A DNA stretch of 64,000 nucleotides from Paracentrotus lividus (GCA_940671915.1 CALNVZ010003426.1:52275711-52339710); one strand, 5' to 3'. Counted from the first letter of the stretch, positions 8,645-21,307 are shown. A program made the numbers and translations. Notes: a model not told the origin generated them from the sequence alone.

Positions 8645-10462
8645 GTTTGTGTTTTGTGTCATCATCCATTGTTTACATCGCCCCCTTTGATTCTTTCATT
8701 TATGCTTTTCTTCATTCTTTTACTGAATCAAATTGGCATCTATGTGTATCTAAAGGAATCAAGAGCAATAGAGGCAGCAGTAATTTTAACACATCATGCC
8801 CCTGTTAAATGATAATACACCCCTGTTACATAATGGTACCCCTCAGAAAGCTTTCCTACTTGCCTGATTTATATATCACCCATTCCACTCAGATAATATT
8901 TCAACACTCCATATGTGCCATCCCCACATATAGAACATATATACCGGTCACCGTGTGTTAGCTCCCATACCCCGATATTAGAATCACATTGGCTTATCAT
9001 TGCTAGTGTTATTTCAAATATCTGTCATCAACAACCAATTGAAGATTTGATAGTTAACCCAGTCTTCCTCCCTCTCTCTGTATTTTCTGTTGAATTGTTT
9101 GGTACTACCATATCTTGCCAGTCTTTCTTCAACAAGATTTGCATCTGTCATTTTTGTCTCCTTCTCTCTCCATCGCTTTTACTTTTTCTGTCTCAGTATC
9201 TTTTTTCGTACAATTTCTCCTCTCGTATTCCCCTGTTCTATAGCATTTGTTTGGTTTTTTTTACTCTCAGTTTTATCATATTTTTATCATTTTCATATTC
9301 ATTTAAATGAAGTCTTTGTTTTCCTGAACATATTAATTAATGCACTCTTGACAACTAATGAGCTTCAATTATATTGATTCTTGTCAACATGTTAATGCAC
9401 TTTCTTTCTTGCATACCCCCATTAGAAAATAATCTTTCTTTACCAATGACATTTGCTGACATAAGAATGAAGTACATAATACATCTGGGTATCTAGAATC
9501 TAAATTTCTAATTATTCTGGAAAGGGAAAACCCCAGAATTAAATCTGCTAATTTTATTCTTCCCACGTTTCAATCCATCAGTAAACCATGCCATTCTTTG
9601 TTTGAACAGAGTTTGTTCAACTTCAGAGACTAAATCCCTCTGACAATTCTATTTTCTTAACCCAACTATGGCTGAATTATTCAATCCCATAAGTTTATAA
9701 ACACCCAGTCTCTGTAGGCAAAGTTAAGTTAGTTAGTTTAGGGCTTGATATTGGGATACGTGCAATATACACCAGGTTGCATTATAAACCCCTATAACTT
9801 TTTTTCAACTGAATAATATGCCATGTCTTGTGTAGTCTTTGTCCCAAACCCTCAAGTATAGTTTTGTTTTGTTGCAGGTATAGTGTGCCTAAATTTATCA
9901 ATCTAATCAAAACATGATATTTTTTGTGCATTCATATATTTTCATGGACTTCACACTGTCATGATCAAAACCCACTTTTCAGTTGAAAATATTTAATGGG
10001 ATCGCTCCCATCCAATGTGTGCACCTATTGTTTTGAGAATAATGTATTATATGCAGCTTTTATGTAAGTTAGCTGTTGCCTTTGTGCTGATCCCATTATG
10101 AAATGTTTAATGTTCATAGTTCCTACCCATAATTGTACTGTATGCATGTTTGTATTGAAATATTGTAAGTGATTGGTGTAAAACCTACCAAACTGCAAAT
10201 AAATATTGCCCATGATTATGTCACAGATGGTTAGACTGGTACACCAAACTAGGATTATATTACAATACAATGCACCCTCCTGCACTGTAGCACACCTTAT
10301 TTCTCTAAACAAACCACTGAATTATATAAATTTACTTTGAAGCCATCTGTTTAGAATAATAAGAGCATGAATTCACCATAAATAGGGAAATTTCTTCTGG
10401 TTCTAAGCAGATGCAATAATCGAATCACTCCCCAAAAAGAAACAGTTTCTCCTAGTTTACAG

Positions 10463-10715
10463 AGATGCCAACACTACGGAATAATTAGAAAATTAGAAAT
10501 TAGATTGCAAATAATAAAAACAGCTGAAACAAATGCCTGCTCACAAGAGAAATAAACTGTATTGATTGGGATGCATTCCCAAAATTAAATGACAGAGCAA
10601 AATATTATTCATGATTTCTCTTGTGAGAAGTCATCTGGTTCAGCTGTTTTAACTATTAGCGTTATTTGTGTTCTAATTTCTACTGTTCTAATTATTTTGT
10701 AGTGTTGGCATTTTA
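10463..10715. mobile_element. MITE with inverted arms of about 95 bp
   Basis: The left arm (gatgccaacactacggaata, then aattagaa, aaaacagctgaa and ctcacaagagaaat) recurs in inverted order in the right arm (atttctcttgtgag, ttcagctgtttt, ttctaattatttt, tagtgttggcatttt). The element is about 253 bp with no coding capacity and sits 110 bp upstream of the 10823 exon. Confidence 0.8.
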
Positions 10716-10739
10716 TCTGAGAGTATACCCTACCATGTC

Positions 10740-11060
10740 GCATTGACTTGTGTCACAATGCTTTGTATTGTATTGTATGATTGTCTTGTGTTGTCTAGTG
10801 ATATCTCTGATCTTGTTAACAGGTGCAACCTCCACTACAGCATCTACTGCCTCTACTAATAACAACACTCTAGTAGCAGGTCTTACTGGCTTACATACTG
10901 GTTTACAACAGAGTCTACAATCAAACACAGGTGTTCTTCTATTCCTATGTCTCATTGTTTGTCTTGTCTGTTTTTGATGTACTTGTGCATCTGTATTTTG
11001 TCTTGTTTGATATGTGTCTTTTTGTTTTTGTATCTTGTGGGTCAGTCTGTGGATAAACAC
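10740..11060 (+). promoter_or_regulatory. UGU-rich sequence flanking the 10823-10930 exon
   Basis: About 10 TGT words lie in the 80 bases before the acceptor and about 17 in the 130 bases after the donor. UGU-rich RNA is the established binding preference of CELF proteins. The location around a symmetric exon with a non-consensus donor (GTGTTC) suggests splicing autoregulation, which is an inference. Confidence 0.5.
10823..10930 (+). CDS. CELF1/2: CELF linker exon, cassette-like (ATSTTASTASTNNN)
   Basis: This 108-bp exon, phase 1 in and out, encodes (G)ATSTTASTASTNNNTLVAG, then LTGLHTGLQQSLQSNT(G). It corresponds in composition to the Ser/Thr/Asn-rich middle of the vertebrate CELF linker. 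The acceptor is aacAG at 10821-10822. The donor ACAG/GTGTTC at 10931 departs from consensus at +3 to +5. Weak donor, symmetric length and UGU-rich flanks on both sides make it the best candidate for a regulated cassette exon in the gene. Confidence 0.88.
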
Positions 11061-11695
11061 TTTTGTCTGGGCAGTGCGGTAAAGTTTGAAATTTGTTTAT
11101 TAATGTAATGAAGAGATGAAGCAAAATAATTTTCAAAAGGAAATGGAAGTATTCTTTATAACTTATCGAAACATAAATAGTAAATGGAACTTAGTCAAAG
11201 ACTTGAATAAATCTAAAATGTAGTCTAACACGCATTGAAATATTGGTTCTTGTGTACATTTTAAATTCTTTCATGTTTACCCTTGTTTTCTCGCCGTCTC
11301 TTATCTCTTATGCTTCACATTATTGTTTTAAATGTTTAGTTCTGAAGGGATCTTTTAAATTTATCTCATATTAAGCATAAAAAGGGAAAATTGTGTATTG
11401 ATACAAGGAGACAAAATACAAAATACTTTTTTGTATGTGGATTCTTTTATTTATGTTGTTTATTTGTGTCATGCATGCTGCATTGTGTATACTAAATTTA
11501 TTGATCTTCAATTTCTGCAACGCCCACCCATTCCCCCACCCCCCCACCCTAACCAGCACCCTTACCCCCAACCCAACCCTTTGCCCTCATTCCAAACCCC
11601 AGTCAAAAAACATAGACCATTATTTCAAGCTTGTTGTCATAAATAAAAATGGGAAAAGGAAAAGTGATCAACCGTATTATTTATAATTTCTTCCA

Positions 11696-11735
11696 CTCTC
11701 TCTCTCTCTCTTTCTCTCTCTTCCACTCGTTATTA

Positions 11736-11772
<37 letters not shown>
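11696..11772. repeat. (CT)n microsatellite
   Basis: Two runs of CT dinucleotides interrupted by ttccactcgttattat and single-base changes. Confidence 0.95.
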
Positions 11773-13137
11773 TCTTGGTTCCTCCCTATGTTCCTCATTA
11801 ATGATGTTGAGCGCATTGCATCCCTGCATCAGTGGTATCCTCCATGAATAATGCATCATTATAACATCATGTGATATGCTGCATCCATTAAATCATGCAT
11901 TATTCTCATTTTAACATTGTATAATATGCTTCATATGTATTGCAAAGATTCCTTCAATCATAATTATAGCTAAATTGCATGTTTACATTTTCATACTAAT
12001 GTACGCCATTTCCCTACAGATTTCTGGTGAATAGGTCCAAACCCGGAGCAGAGAACTAATATCCACAACCACTAAAACTTTTTATAACATTTTATTGACT
12101 TTGCTTTGTGTTTTATGCCATATATGAATCAGACAGATATCACTAATATCAATTAATATGCAGCCTGAAGTAAATGTACATATATGTTCTTGTCATTTTG
12201 TATTTTTGAGCAATTATCGGTTTTCATGAATAAAACAGGTTGGGGTGAAATGAAGTTAGAACTTGGTTGAATTATAAACCAATGTGCTTAAAATTAAAGC
12301 TCAGCTTTGAAATTGAAAACAAAATAAGGTATTCCCTTTCAATGGCATGATTATGTTTCCGTATATAGTAAGTATTCATCTTTTTTTAATGTATGCTTCA
12401 TAGGTTTATTGGGTTCTGATGCTACCTTTCTTGTTCTCCCTTGAATGTATCCTTTTTTATAGATGATTTCTTTTTTCTTTCAAAACTGAAATGATGAAAA
12501 CATTGCCATGATTGTAATTACTAATGTGAACGTTCTTGCATCATGAAATAAATAATCTTGTTTTCGTCTAATTGCATCATTCCAGAATGCTTAATATCAA
12601 TATCTAGACTTTCATTTTGTATTTGCTTCCGATATCTTTCATCAATTTGATCATGTCTTGTTTTTTGTTTCTCTCCTTGTTTCCCTTTAAATCCTTTTGC
12701 TGGCAAACCTCAAAAAATACACAAAATAAAAACCCATGCTGGAGCAGGTCCTTCAGGGCTCGGCTCTAATCCATCACTACAAGGCTTCAGGGGAATACAA
12801 AAAGGTTCTAAATCAAAAATCAATATTTAATCTTTATTTGTGTGTGCTGTTATTGTTTTGTGCATTTTGTCTGCTTTTCATGTTTGTTTTTCCTCTATTT
12901 ATGTACAGTTAACATTGAAATTTCCATCTTTGTTCTTAGATTCTGTTTGTGTTTATTTTTATTTTTTTTCCCTTTGTTAGAAGGTTAATCCGTAATATGG
13001 TTTTTGTATTTGTGTAGTATTATGAGCCACCCCTGTTCCTAAACCCTTGTTATCATGTCATTAACTTTGTAGCCAGCTGTTGCTAGTATTGTATTATTTG
13101 CATTTGAGTAGCTAGACCTCACTCCTTACATCAATGT

Positions 13138-13495
13138 AGTAATAATCATCATCGTCGTCATCAAAGTCGTTGTCACCTGTATCATCATCATCATCTTTGA
13201 CATGATCATCATCATCACTATCGTCATCGTCACCACCACTACTACCATCACCACCACTACTACCATCACCACCATTATCATCACCACCACCACCACCACC
13301 ACCATCATGATCATGATCATCATCATCGTCGTCGTCGTCGTCATCATCGCAATCATTATCACCATCATCACCACCATCAACACCACCATCATCATCATCA
13401 TTATCATCATCATCATCATTGCAATCATTATCATCACCACTACCATCATCATCATCACCATTTACACTACCACCACCACCACAACCATCATCATT
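13138..13495. repeat. (ATC/ACC)n trinucleotide repeat
   Basis: About 350 bp of ATC, ACC and GTC triplets. It opens all frames on both strands (poly-I/T or poly-M/V). It is related in composition to the much larger satellite tracts starting at 33.63 kb, but in the opposite orientation. Confidence 0.95.
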
Positions 13496-13646
13496 CCTCT
13501 TTTAATTTATTGTTTTGGATCACCAAACTTTTATCTTTTGTCTGAAAGTTCATACAAATCTTGTTAAGATTTTATTCTTCTATTTTTATTTCTTTATTTT
13601 CATCCTCCTGTGTTTCACCTGTTCTTTCATAATTGTTATATTCAAA

Positions 13647-13820
13647 CAGTCTACTCCTTATAATGATATTAAATACATTGAACTAATATGAGGCAATTAT
13701 CTTGGTCAGTTTTAAATAATTGCAGAATTTTTTTATGTGAGTGTGTTCAGTATTACAAATTCTGCCCAAACAAAGTAATTTTGTAAATCCTAATAACTTC
13801 ATTGTAATGGGAGTGGACTG
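13647..13820. mobile_element. MITE with CAGTCYAC termini (copy 2)
   Basis: It starts CAGTCTACTCCTTATAATGA and ends TCATTGTAATGGGAGTGGACTG. The termini and the length (174 bp) match the element at 6145-6317, so they are the same family. The right flank is TA; the left flank is AA, perhaps mutated. Confidence 0.75.
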
Positions 13821-14629
13821 TAGTTTGCATACCATCATGTTCCTTATTATGCTTTATTATAACCATCATTTCTACTTGTTATTTAGTTTAAACTGAACCA
13901 TTTCTCTGTTATCATTTCGCACAATAGCTTTCAATTAATTGTTGACACATCCTATGCATATTTTAATCAATATAGCATCCTGCCTTCTTCCTTTGTACTA
14001 TTTAATTTTCACCACTTTAGATCCATATAACAATATAAACCAGTGTTGGGACCTTTATGTCATGTTTTGATTGTGATAGATAGAAGGATTATATCATTTG
14101 GTGTACAAACAACTACCCAACAGAAAAAGTACTTAATGTATATATACATGTAAGAACACACACAGGAGGCAGTCATAGTTCCTGTATAGTGCATATCGTA
14201 TTATAATATAATTTCTTTCTCTGCTTCCAACTAGCTTAGATATTATTATTAAAGCTTTAGCTCTGCCAGACAGTCTGTTATATACTCTTTCCATCATATG
14301 ATTTCTTTTCTTTGCTTCTATTTTTATTTTTATTTTTTTGTTCCCTGTCAAGTCTGCTAACTTATGTAAAGTAATTTCATAGTTCAGTGTGTTTTATGAT
14401 ATGACTATTGACTGGTTTGTTTTTGTTCATTATTATTTCCCAGATTGCCAGCATTGGTCTCTTTGTATGATGTGCTTTATCTCAGCACCAGCTTGCCTGT
14501 CGTAGCATCTGATGAGGGTCAGAAGGTCATAAGTGTATTACATGTCCTTCTGGTTCTCGACTGACTGGATTTTTTATGGAAGCCAATATTAATTACAATC
14601 TATGTTTTGTTGTTGCCTTCATTTTCTAG

Positions 14630-14692
14630 GAGCAGGTACTAACACAACATCGAGTATGACGGGACTAACAGCTGGTCTACAGGGATTAGCAG
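14630..14692 (+). CDS. CELF1/2: CELF linker exon, short (AGTNTTSSMTGLTAG)
   Basis: This 63-bp exon, phase 1 in and out, encodes (G)AGTNTTSSMTGLTAGLQGLA(G), comparable with the GALQTLAGATAGL part of vertebrate CELF1/2. The acceptor is ttctAG at 14628-14629 and the donor GCAG/GTATGA at 14693. It is too short to stand out as an open frame. Phase continuity, splice sites and composition support it. Confidence 0.85.
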
Positions 14693-17549
14693 GTATGATA
14701 TGAAGTCAGATTCTTTGCTGTTTTTACTAATACTAACCCTGCAAACCTGGAATGAGTATATTCTTGTTTTTATCTTGTTTCGCTGCCTGCAATTCTTCCT
14801 TTATGTTTATTATTCTATTGTTCAACTCTTCATCGTTTTGGGCTGATTTTGTTTTTAGGCTGAGGAGAAGGTCGTTTTCTAGGTAGCATGGGAATTGGTA
14901 GCTTTGGGATGAAAAGTTGCAATTGAGAATCGATTGAAATAATTCAGTAAATCATATTTTGGAAATGATAATAAGAGGAAACTGATAATTATGTAGCAGC
15001 AGGACATTAGCTCCATAATGATTTAATAGCTTTCTGTCTCTCATCTCTGACTAAAACAGTTTGAAATCGCTATAACTCTTTCATCATTCCCAATCATGGC
15101 ACTTTTATGGTTCAGGACTCTCTAGCAATTAATTCATCCCCGTTGATTTTAATCAAACAGATACATAGATTTAGATAATTGCAACTTAACTGTCATTTTT
15201 AATTGCTGTAATGACATTTCCCTGTATGTTATTGTTTTTGCTGAACAATTTTTCTCTTTGCAATTCTGAGGAAAGCTTGACTTAACAATTTGCATGCTTC
15301 ATTTTTGACGAATCTTTTATTTTCTTGATTAAATCGAAGAAAAGCAATTTGTTGCTTGCAAGGAAACTTGAATCTAATTGCATTTTAAATTTAATTTCAT
15401 ATTAAAATATAGTAGGATAGGTTGTCAATTAAAGAGCATGGCATAATGAAATTTCATTTAGATGTAGGTTATGTACTACTAATAAAAGCAAAGTATAAAT
15501 CTTAGTTTCAAAGTGTAAATTTAGGGAAGCAATCTTTTGCATGCATGAGATTTTTAAAAGTAAGATAGAAGCTACAACTTAATTAAGATAGCATATAAGT
15601 AATCATATCATTACTTTGGATGATTTTCACTTTATTTTATCAGATAGAATGAGACAGTTTCTCAATATTGTAAATATGAAAGTATGTTCATCAAATTTTG
15701 GACCAAGCAAACATTTTTGTTTGTTTGTTTGTTTGTTTTTTTTTAAATATATGTATAGTTGAAGTCTAGATTTGTTTGCATTACATTTGAAAATAGCTAT
15801 TTAAAGGGAGCATGATTTATAGACAAATTATGTAACAAATAACCGATAATTGAATAAAATTAATAACAAAGTTTTTTTTAATGAAATAGATAGCTTTATA
15901 TCTTCTTTCAAAGACCCATAGCTCAAACTTTTTATTTTGCTCGCCCTGATCTTTGCATTTTGCTATATGGGTCATACAATACTGTACCCAGTGCTATGCT
16001 AAACCATATGTAACTTCTCCCTTTCCTGTATACTCCAATATTTCAACATCTTATGGTTAATGTTGTTTGTATCATGTTCTATCAATACAATGTTTATTAA
16101 CCCTGTTCTTGTTACTAGTTTTGAATTTGTCAAATATTTTTATGAAAAGAACTTTCAATCCTGTGTTGACCAAATCCATTAATCATCTACGAGCCGAGTT
16201 TATGACATATTTAATTCATCTAATATCTTTATTCTGCTTTTGTTTAAACGTCCATGTGAATCACCCGCCCCCCCCTATTTCCCCATCCACTATTAAATTA
16301 AAATAATTGGATGTCCTATATTACAAGTTTGAATTATGTTGAATGTTTAAATCTTACCACTTTTCCTTTCAAACCCTGGTTCAAGTTTCCTACATGTTGT
16401 AAACCTAAATTCCCCTGAGAATGAAATGCTATATCAGGCAAGCATCACCCCTGTCCTTATACACCCCCTTTTCCCCCCCAACCCCCATTACCGACCCCCA
16501 GCCTTTACCCCCACCCCATTCCTTTTTCCCATCGCCCCCCCCCCCCCCAATATCAAAACATTGTCATCTTCTTATCAACTATTATTTTAAGTTTCAGCCT
16601 TTACGTGATTTATCCCTTTAAAACTTCAACATGAAGGTATGGGTTCAAATTCTGTCAACATTTTCAACTAAATAAACTTGATAGGTTAACAAAAAAGAAA
16701 CGTTTGTCCGAATATGTTCCTGTTGTTGTTGGTTCTTTTTGTTCATTAACAAAATATAGCACAAAAGTTTTGTAAGAAAACGTTCAGTTGAATACAGTAT
16801 GTCAAAGGTCTCCGTTATTTGTTGCGATAATTCAGTATCCATTTAGGCGTTCTCTGTACACCAGCACATATTCCTCCCATTTTGTGTGTTCCGAGTATGT
16901 CATGGAATACTCGCTTTAAATTGTCTCGTTAGTTGTTTCCAACCTTGTAAATAAGAATGTTTGTGTGATATTTAAACCTTTGACAGCACTGAAATTCACC
17001 CTGTAGCTTTGAAAGAGCTTTGATTAGATAGCCACGCTTATGTACAGATTCTGTACACTTTCTTTTGTGATTTATTAGTTTGTGCTTTTTGTTTTTAATT
17101 AACATCCTATTTGGTACAGGGAATCCCTGCTTTGTGCTACCAAAACACCAACAACAAATGTTCAAGAAACGCAAACAAACATATGGACAAACATATCAAT
17201 ACGGTTCAATGGGTATTTTGCTGTGTTCATGTCAAGTTCTAAAGGGATACAGTCACATTCTTATGACCGACTTTTCTATGCATTATTCTGGTCTCATGCA
17301 TCATTTTGGGAATCATTTCTGTGTATGGAATCTTTTCAATCTTTGCATCTTTTCATCCTCATGTCATGAAATGGAAAAAGAATGTTCGAAAGAGAGAAGA
17401 AAAAAATGAATGAAAACAGGAAAATAAAACAAATGCATGCAGTTTCTCTAAACACCATCCAAAAATTTGCTGTCTTTTTCCCAAACCACCATGATGTGTG
17501 ACCTTTCAACTTTCACCCTTGGTGTGACCTGAATGTGACCTGATGACAG
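14693..17549 (+). other. CELF intron
   Basis: No exon or complete transposon was recognised. It contains a (GTTT)n run (about 15716-15738), C-rich stretches near 16266-16280 and 16430-16550, and TGACCT words in the last 60 bp before the acceptor AG at 17548-17549. Confidence 0.7.
15716..15738 (+). repeat. (GTTT)n run forming GU-rich elements
   Basis: Five GTTT units produce overlapping matches to TGTTTGTTTGT, the vertebrate GU-rich element that CELF1 binds in 3' UTRs. Here it is intronic in the CELF gene itself, so function is uncertain. Confidence 0.7.
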
Positions 17550-17696
17550 GCACGGGGCTGTCGAGCAGTGTAGCTGGGGTCGGTAGTTTGGGCACAGTAC
17601 CTGGTGTGGCTGGACCCGGGGCTACAACCACCCCTACAGCTAATATTGATCTTAACGCCTTGACGCAAGCTTATTCAGGAATCCAGCAATATACAG
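17550..17696 (+). CDS. CELF1/2: CELF linker exon with the ALTQAYSGIQQY signature
   Basis: This 147-bp exon, phase 1 in and out, reads (G)TGLSSSVAGVGSLGTVPGV, then AGPGATTTPTANIDLNALTQ, then AYSGIQQYT. ALTQAYSGIQQY is the conserved pre-RRM3 motif of CELF1/2 (CELF3-6 have LQQAYAGMQHY), which supports the subgroup call. The acceptor is gacAG at 17548-17549 and the donor ACAG/GTTCGT at 17697, which is weak at +3. The AAALPTLYNQ that follows GIQQY in vertebrates is not visible; the next exon supplies a different sequence. Confidence 0.92.
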
Positions 17697-20600
17697 GTTC
17701 GTTAGCAAACAAAACATACCATTTCTCATTTTTAAATTTCATTCTAAATCTAAGAAGAGAGTTAGAATGTGGTATATAAACGATCATGTTTCTAAACACA
17801 GGGCAGTTTTTTTTAACACTCTAAAAAATAATCAAACGGAAGTCTAAAGTTACTACTTCTAATTTGTGTTCATAGAAAGGAGGGATTGAGTAATACTTCT
17901 GATTTGAAAAACATTGATGACACTTTTGTGAGGGAATCTAACTCTTTTAAATATACACTGTAGATGTACATGACTGCTTCTCAACAGAAGAATAGAATTA
18001 AACCATACTTTACAATCACAAACATTTGCACAGGGATATATATTCTTTCAAAGAGGACTTACAAAAGAATATTGTTTCCTGGCAACCAAACATGTATAAC
18101 TAATTTTCACACACCTTAAATATTATTCAGCTAGGGATTTAGAACATAAAGTGAATATTGTCAGAAACACAGCAATAATATTATTTGTATTAATCAAGTT
18201 AAATATATTCACGAAAATGATGAGAAATTTTGTTACACAGCATGTAATAAATCCAGCCTTTAGGAAACTGACCAAGAAATATCAAGATAAACTCATACAT
18301 CAATCGATGCTCCCATATAAGATAAATGGGCAGCATTCATTTGATTTCAGGTCACCAAACTCAAGTTTTAATCACCACTTTTGAGCACCAATTCTATTTT
18401 TGAGTGTTGACACTAACCTTGAATGTTATCAATTAAATATTAGATTGGATGGGTGATGCCAGAAATATAGAAAAAACCTTAAATTTTAGCTCATATCATG
18501 AGCACAAGAACGGTTCTGTAGGATTAATGAGTGAAAATTGTTTCCAAAAAGAAAAAGAAATAATTGTGGCATAATTTTTCTTCAGTCCTTTTCTTACCCT
18601 TACCTTTTCAACCCTGGTCCTGTAACAAATTTGAAACAAGCATTCTGATTGGTTTAGAGAAAGACTTTTCTGCAAGAAGTGCATGTAACAAGGAACCCAA
18701 TTAGCCCTCCATATTCTCAATCCCAACTATTATGTTCCTCGATTCCATATCTTTCCGTATTTATATCCATGTGTTGAGGGGTTACCTGTTGCTTTAGATA
18801 TCTCCTACCATAATTCATTGATAAAATGATCCAATTGCATGAAAAACTTCCCTGGAATGCCAAATTTCATATATTGAATATTTTGTCCCTCTCTAAATTC
18901 GATGGAAATCACTTTCATTTAATCAAAACACCCCCTCCAATGCTTGTTGTTTTTATCTCTGTTTCCATCTAAAAACAGAGTGAAAATTCTCCATTAGTCC
19001 CATGCTCAGTCTTTGGTGTCGTGTTGTGGTGTTGTGATATCATTCGTTTCTAACCAAATGACCCCCATATTTACTAGCTGGTTTGTTCATTCGGTGTGAT
19101 TAGCTTGTTGTGGCTTGTTCTTCTTCACACCCATTTTTTCAATTGTTGTTTTTATCTTCAAAACCACCATGCATTGTTTGCTGTGAATTTTAATTAAACT
19201 CCAATTAAAACCGGTTTAGACTTACCTTTGCATCGTTACAATTAACACACGCTAGTTCTTTTGAGGAGTTTTGAATGACATGATTTTTACTTGATTAAAC
19301 AAATTTTGTCAAGAATTGACGTAATCTTGCAATATTTGATGTTTCCAAGAGCTTTTTGTAGTAAATGTTTTACGCCTCTCCTACAGGCGCTTAACGATCT
19401 GTTAATTGTTGATTATCCTGTTTATATGTGCAGACTTATATCTGTTTATGATCCTGTTATACGTATTGTATTCACACCAACGTAATCACGGCAGCAAGAT
19501 ATCGACTTGACCATGTTAATTTTGTCTCTTGTTACGTTCTCGTTTTTATCTGTCGTAAATCTATGCCACAACTATTTTTTGTGTCTTTCGTTGTTTGGAA
19601 TCGTACAAATATATAATCCCCTAGAGGTGAAAATTAGTTAATATTGCTGTTTTGATATAATATCCCAAACCCTGTTTTAAAAAATTGTTTTAAAAAATTG
19701 TTTTATAGGAGCGTGGATAAAATTTTGTGATCCTTAAAAGATCAAGCAAGAAATAGATTAGAAGCAATTGTAGGATTCAAACACTTTCACCAAAAAATAG
19801 AAAATAAAAAAATCAATAAATCAGAAGATTTATTGATTTCAAAGGAATTTCACTTACAAACGCTTGAATCTCTGTCTACGCCCTTATTAGGGAGGGGCTG
19901 TGGGTCATGAAACTCATGAAGATAGTTTTAGGATTAGTGTTTTAGTTTTTATATAGGGTACATTCATTACCCTCACCACCCACTGTATTTAGAGGTTATG
20001 AAAAATTCAGATGAAATACAAGTATTTCAATGTGAAATAATTTGGTTCATTCAGATAAGATTTCACTTAATGTTTTTCATATGAACATTGTTTTAGGTAC
20101 ATGTACATGTAGAAAAAAAAATCAAGAGAAATAGATGAATTACGTTACAAGTACACTTGTAGTTACAAGTTCTAATTGTTTCCTTATATTTATTTCTAGA
20201 GATGAACTTTTTTAAACGGTATCTTCCATAGTAACAACGTGCATCAAATATCCCTGTTTGATATTAATTTTTCATTAGCCCCATTGATTTTACAGTTGCT
20301 AATTTTATTGCTTATTCACATGTATTCTGTATCAGGACAACTACCCCTGGACAATAACCACCAGGACAATTATCTTCCAGAAATAGGGTTATTGTTAGGT
20401 GTAGAATTAGGGGATGGATTTTTGGCAGGGAATAGTTTTATTCCACTGCAACCCTATTGGGATTGATTGGTTAGGGTTACATGTAGTTAACATCAGAGAT
20501 CATTATGGTTTATGAACTCCGGCAGGTAGCAGTTGAAATCAAAATTATGGTTTTAGGATTTTCTTGACTATTACCAAACTATAGTCTGTGTTATTGATGG

Positions 20601-20968
20601 ACTGTGAGACTAAAACGGAACAACGATCAAAGTGGTTCCTGGAAACTATATAGTTGTTTATCACAGAATATCTGGCTATGTCTTATCTTTAGAGATAACA
20701 TGTATTGTCCAAGTTATACGCTTCTTCTTTAAAAAAAAAAAAAAAAAATTAATCAATTCAAATTATTATTTCATACATGTATCTGTTTAGAGTCAGGAGG
20801 TTCTTAAATGATGATATCAATACCCTGCTGGTTCTCAGAAAACTATAATTTTATACCAAAATTTTATCTAAAAATATTCTTAGAATTAAAGAAACAAACT
20901 TTTAGTAGATTGTATGTATACAGGGTGCATGCAAATCATGAATGATATTGGTTATTCTTTACCTACAG
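17697..20968 (+). other. CELF intron
   Basis: No exon was recognised. It contains a short tandem gttttaaaaaatt repeat (about 19673-19706), a member of the ggacaactacccc repeat family (20330-20425) and a poly(A) run (20731-20748). The acceptor is tacAG at 20967-20968. Confidence 0.7.
20330..20425. repeat. Dispersed repeat with ggacaaYtacccc words (copy 1)
   Basis: tcaggacaactacccctgga followed by ccaggacaattatc and aatagggttattgttaggt matches, in opposite orientation, the sequence at about 31143-31212. A shorter relative lies near 23418-23450. No coding capacity is seen. Confidence 0.6.
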
Positions 20969-21061
20969 CGCAATTTCCCAATGGATTCGGTCCCATCAAT
21001 GCTTTCCAACAACAGCAACAACAACAGCAGGCTGGTGCAGCAGGTCAAAAACAAAAAGAAG
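20969..21061 (+). CDS. CELF1/2: CELF linker exon, Q-rich (FPNGFGPINAFQQQ)
   Basis: This 93-bp exon, phase 1 in and out, encodes (A)QFPNGFGPINAFQQQQQQQ, then QAGAAGQKQKE(G). The GAAGQKQKEG end corresponds to GAAGSQKEG directly before RRM3 in vertebrate CELF1. The acceptor is tacAG at 20967-20968 and the donor GAAG/GTAATG at 21062. The CAA/CAG run may vary in length between individuals. Confidence 0.9.
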
Positions 21062-21307
21062 GTAATGATTTCATTTAGATACTGGTATAGACATGAAAGA
21101 TGTTATGGAATTAAGAATACATACTGTATATGCTGTATTTTACGCATACATAAAATGTCCAGTCCAGCAATGAAGTTGGTATTTCGATTAGTGTATGGAA
21201 TTTGAAGCGGAGTAATTGTCGGCAGAACAATTGTCATGGAACCTTTAGAGGAGATAGCAAGTCAAAGATATTTAATCAATTTCTCTGTAAACCTGTCTTG
21301 TTTCTAG

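Larger units (their letters stand above)
7544..10822 (+). other. Large CELF intron
   Basis: No exon was found. It holds a 627-bp inverted-repeat element (7886-8512), a 52-bp perfect palindrome (8593-8644) and a MITE of about 253 bp (10463-10715). The last 80 bp before the acceptor at 10821-10822 are UGU-rich. Confidence 0.7.
10931..14629 (+). other. Large CELF intron
   Basis: No exon was seen. It contains the UGU-rich start, a CT microsatellite (11696-11772), an ATC/ACC trinucleotide repeat (13138-13495) and a 174-bp MITE (13647-13820). The acceptor is tctAG at 14628-14629. Confidence 0.7.

Noticed and set aside
13126..13567. Poly-Ile/Thr and poly-Met/Val frames on both strands
   Set aside because: Caused by the ATC/ACC trinucleotide repeat in a CELF intron.
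16430..16550. C-rich stretch as a possible G-quadruplex or gene start
   Set aside because: It is a short low-complexity tract in an intron with no other signal. Several similar C-rich stretches occur in the window.
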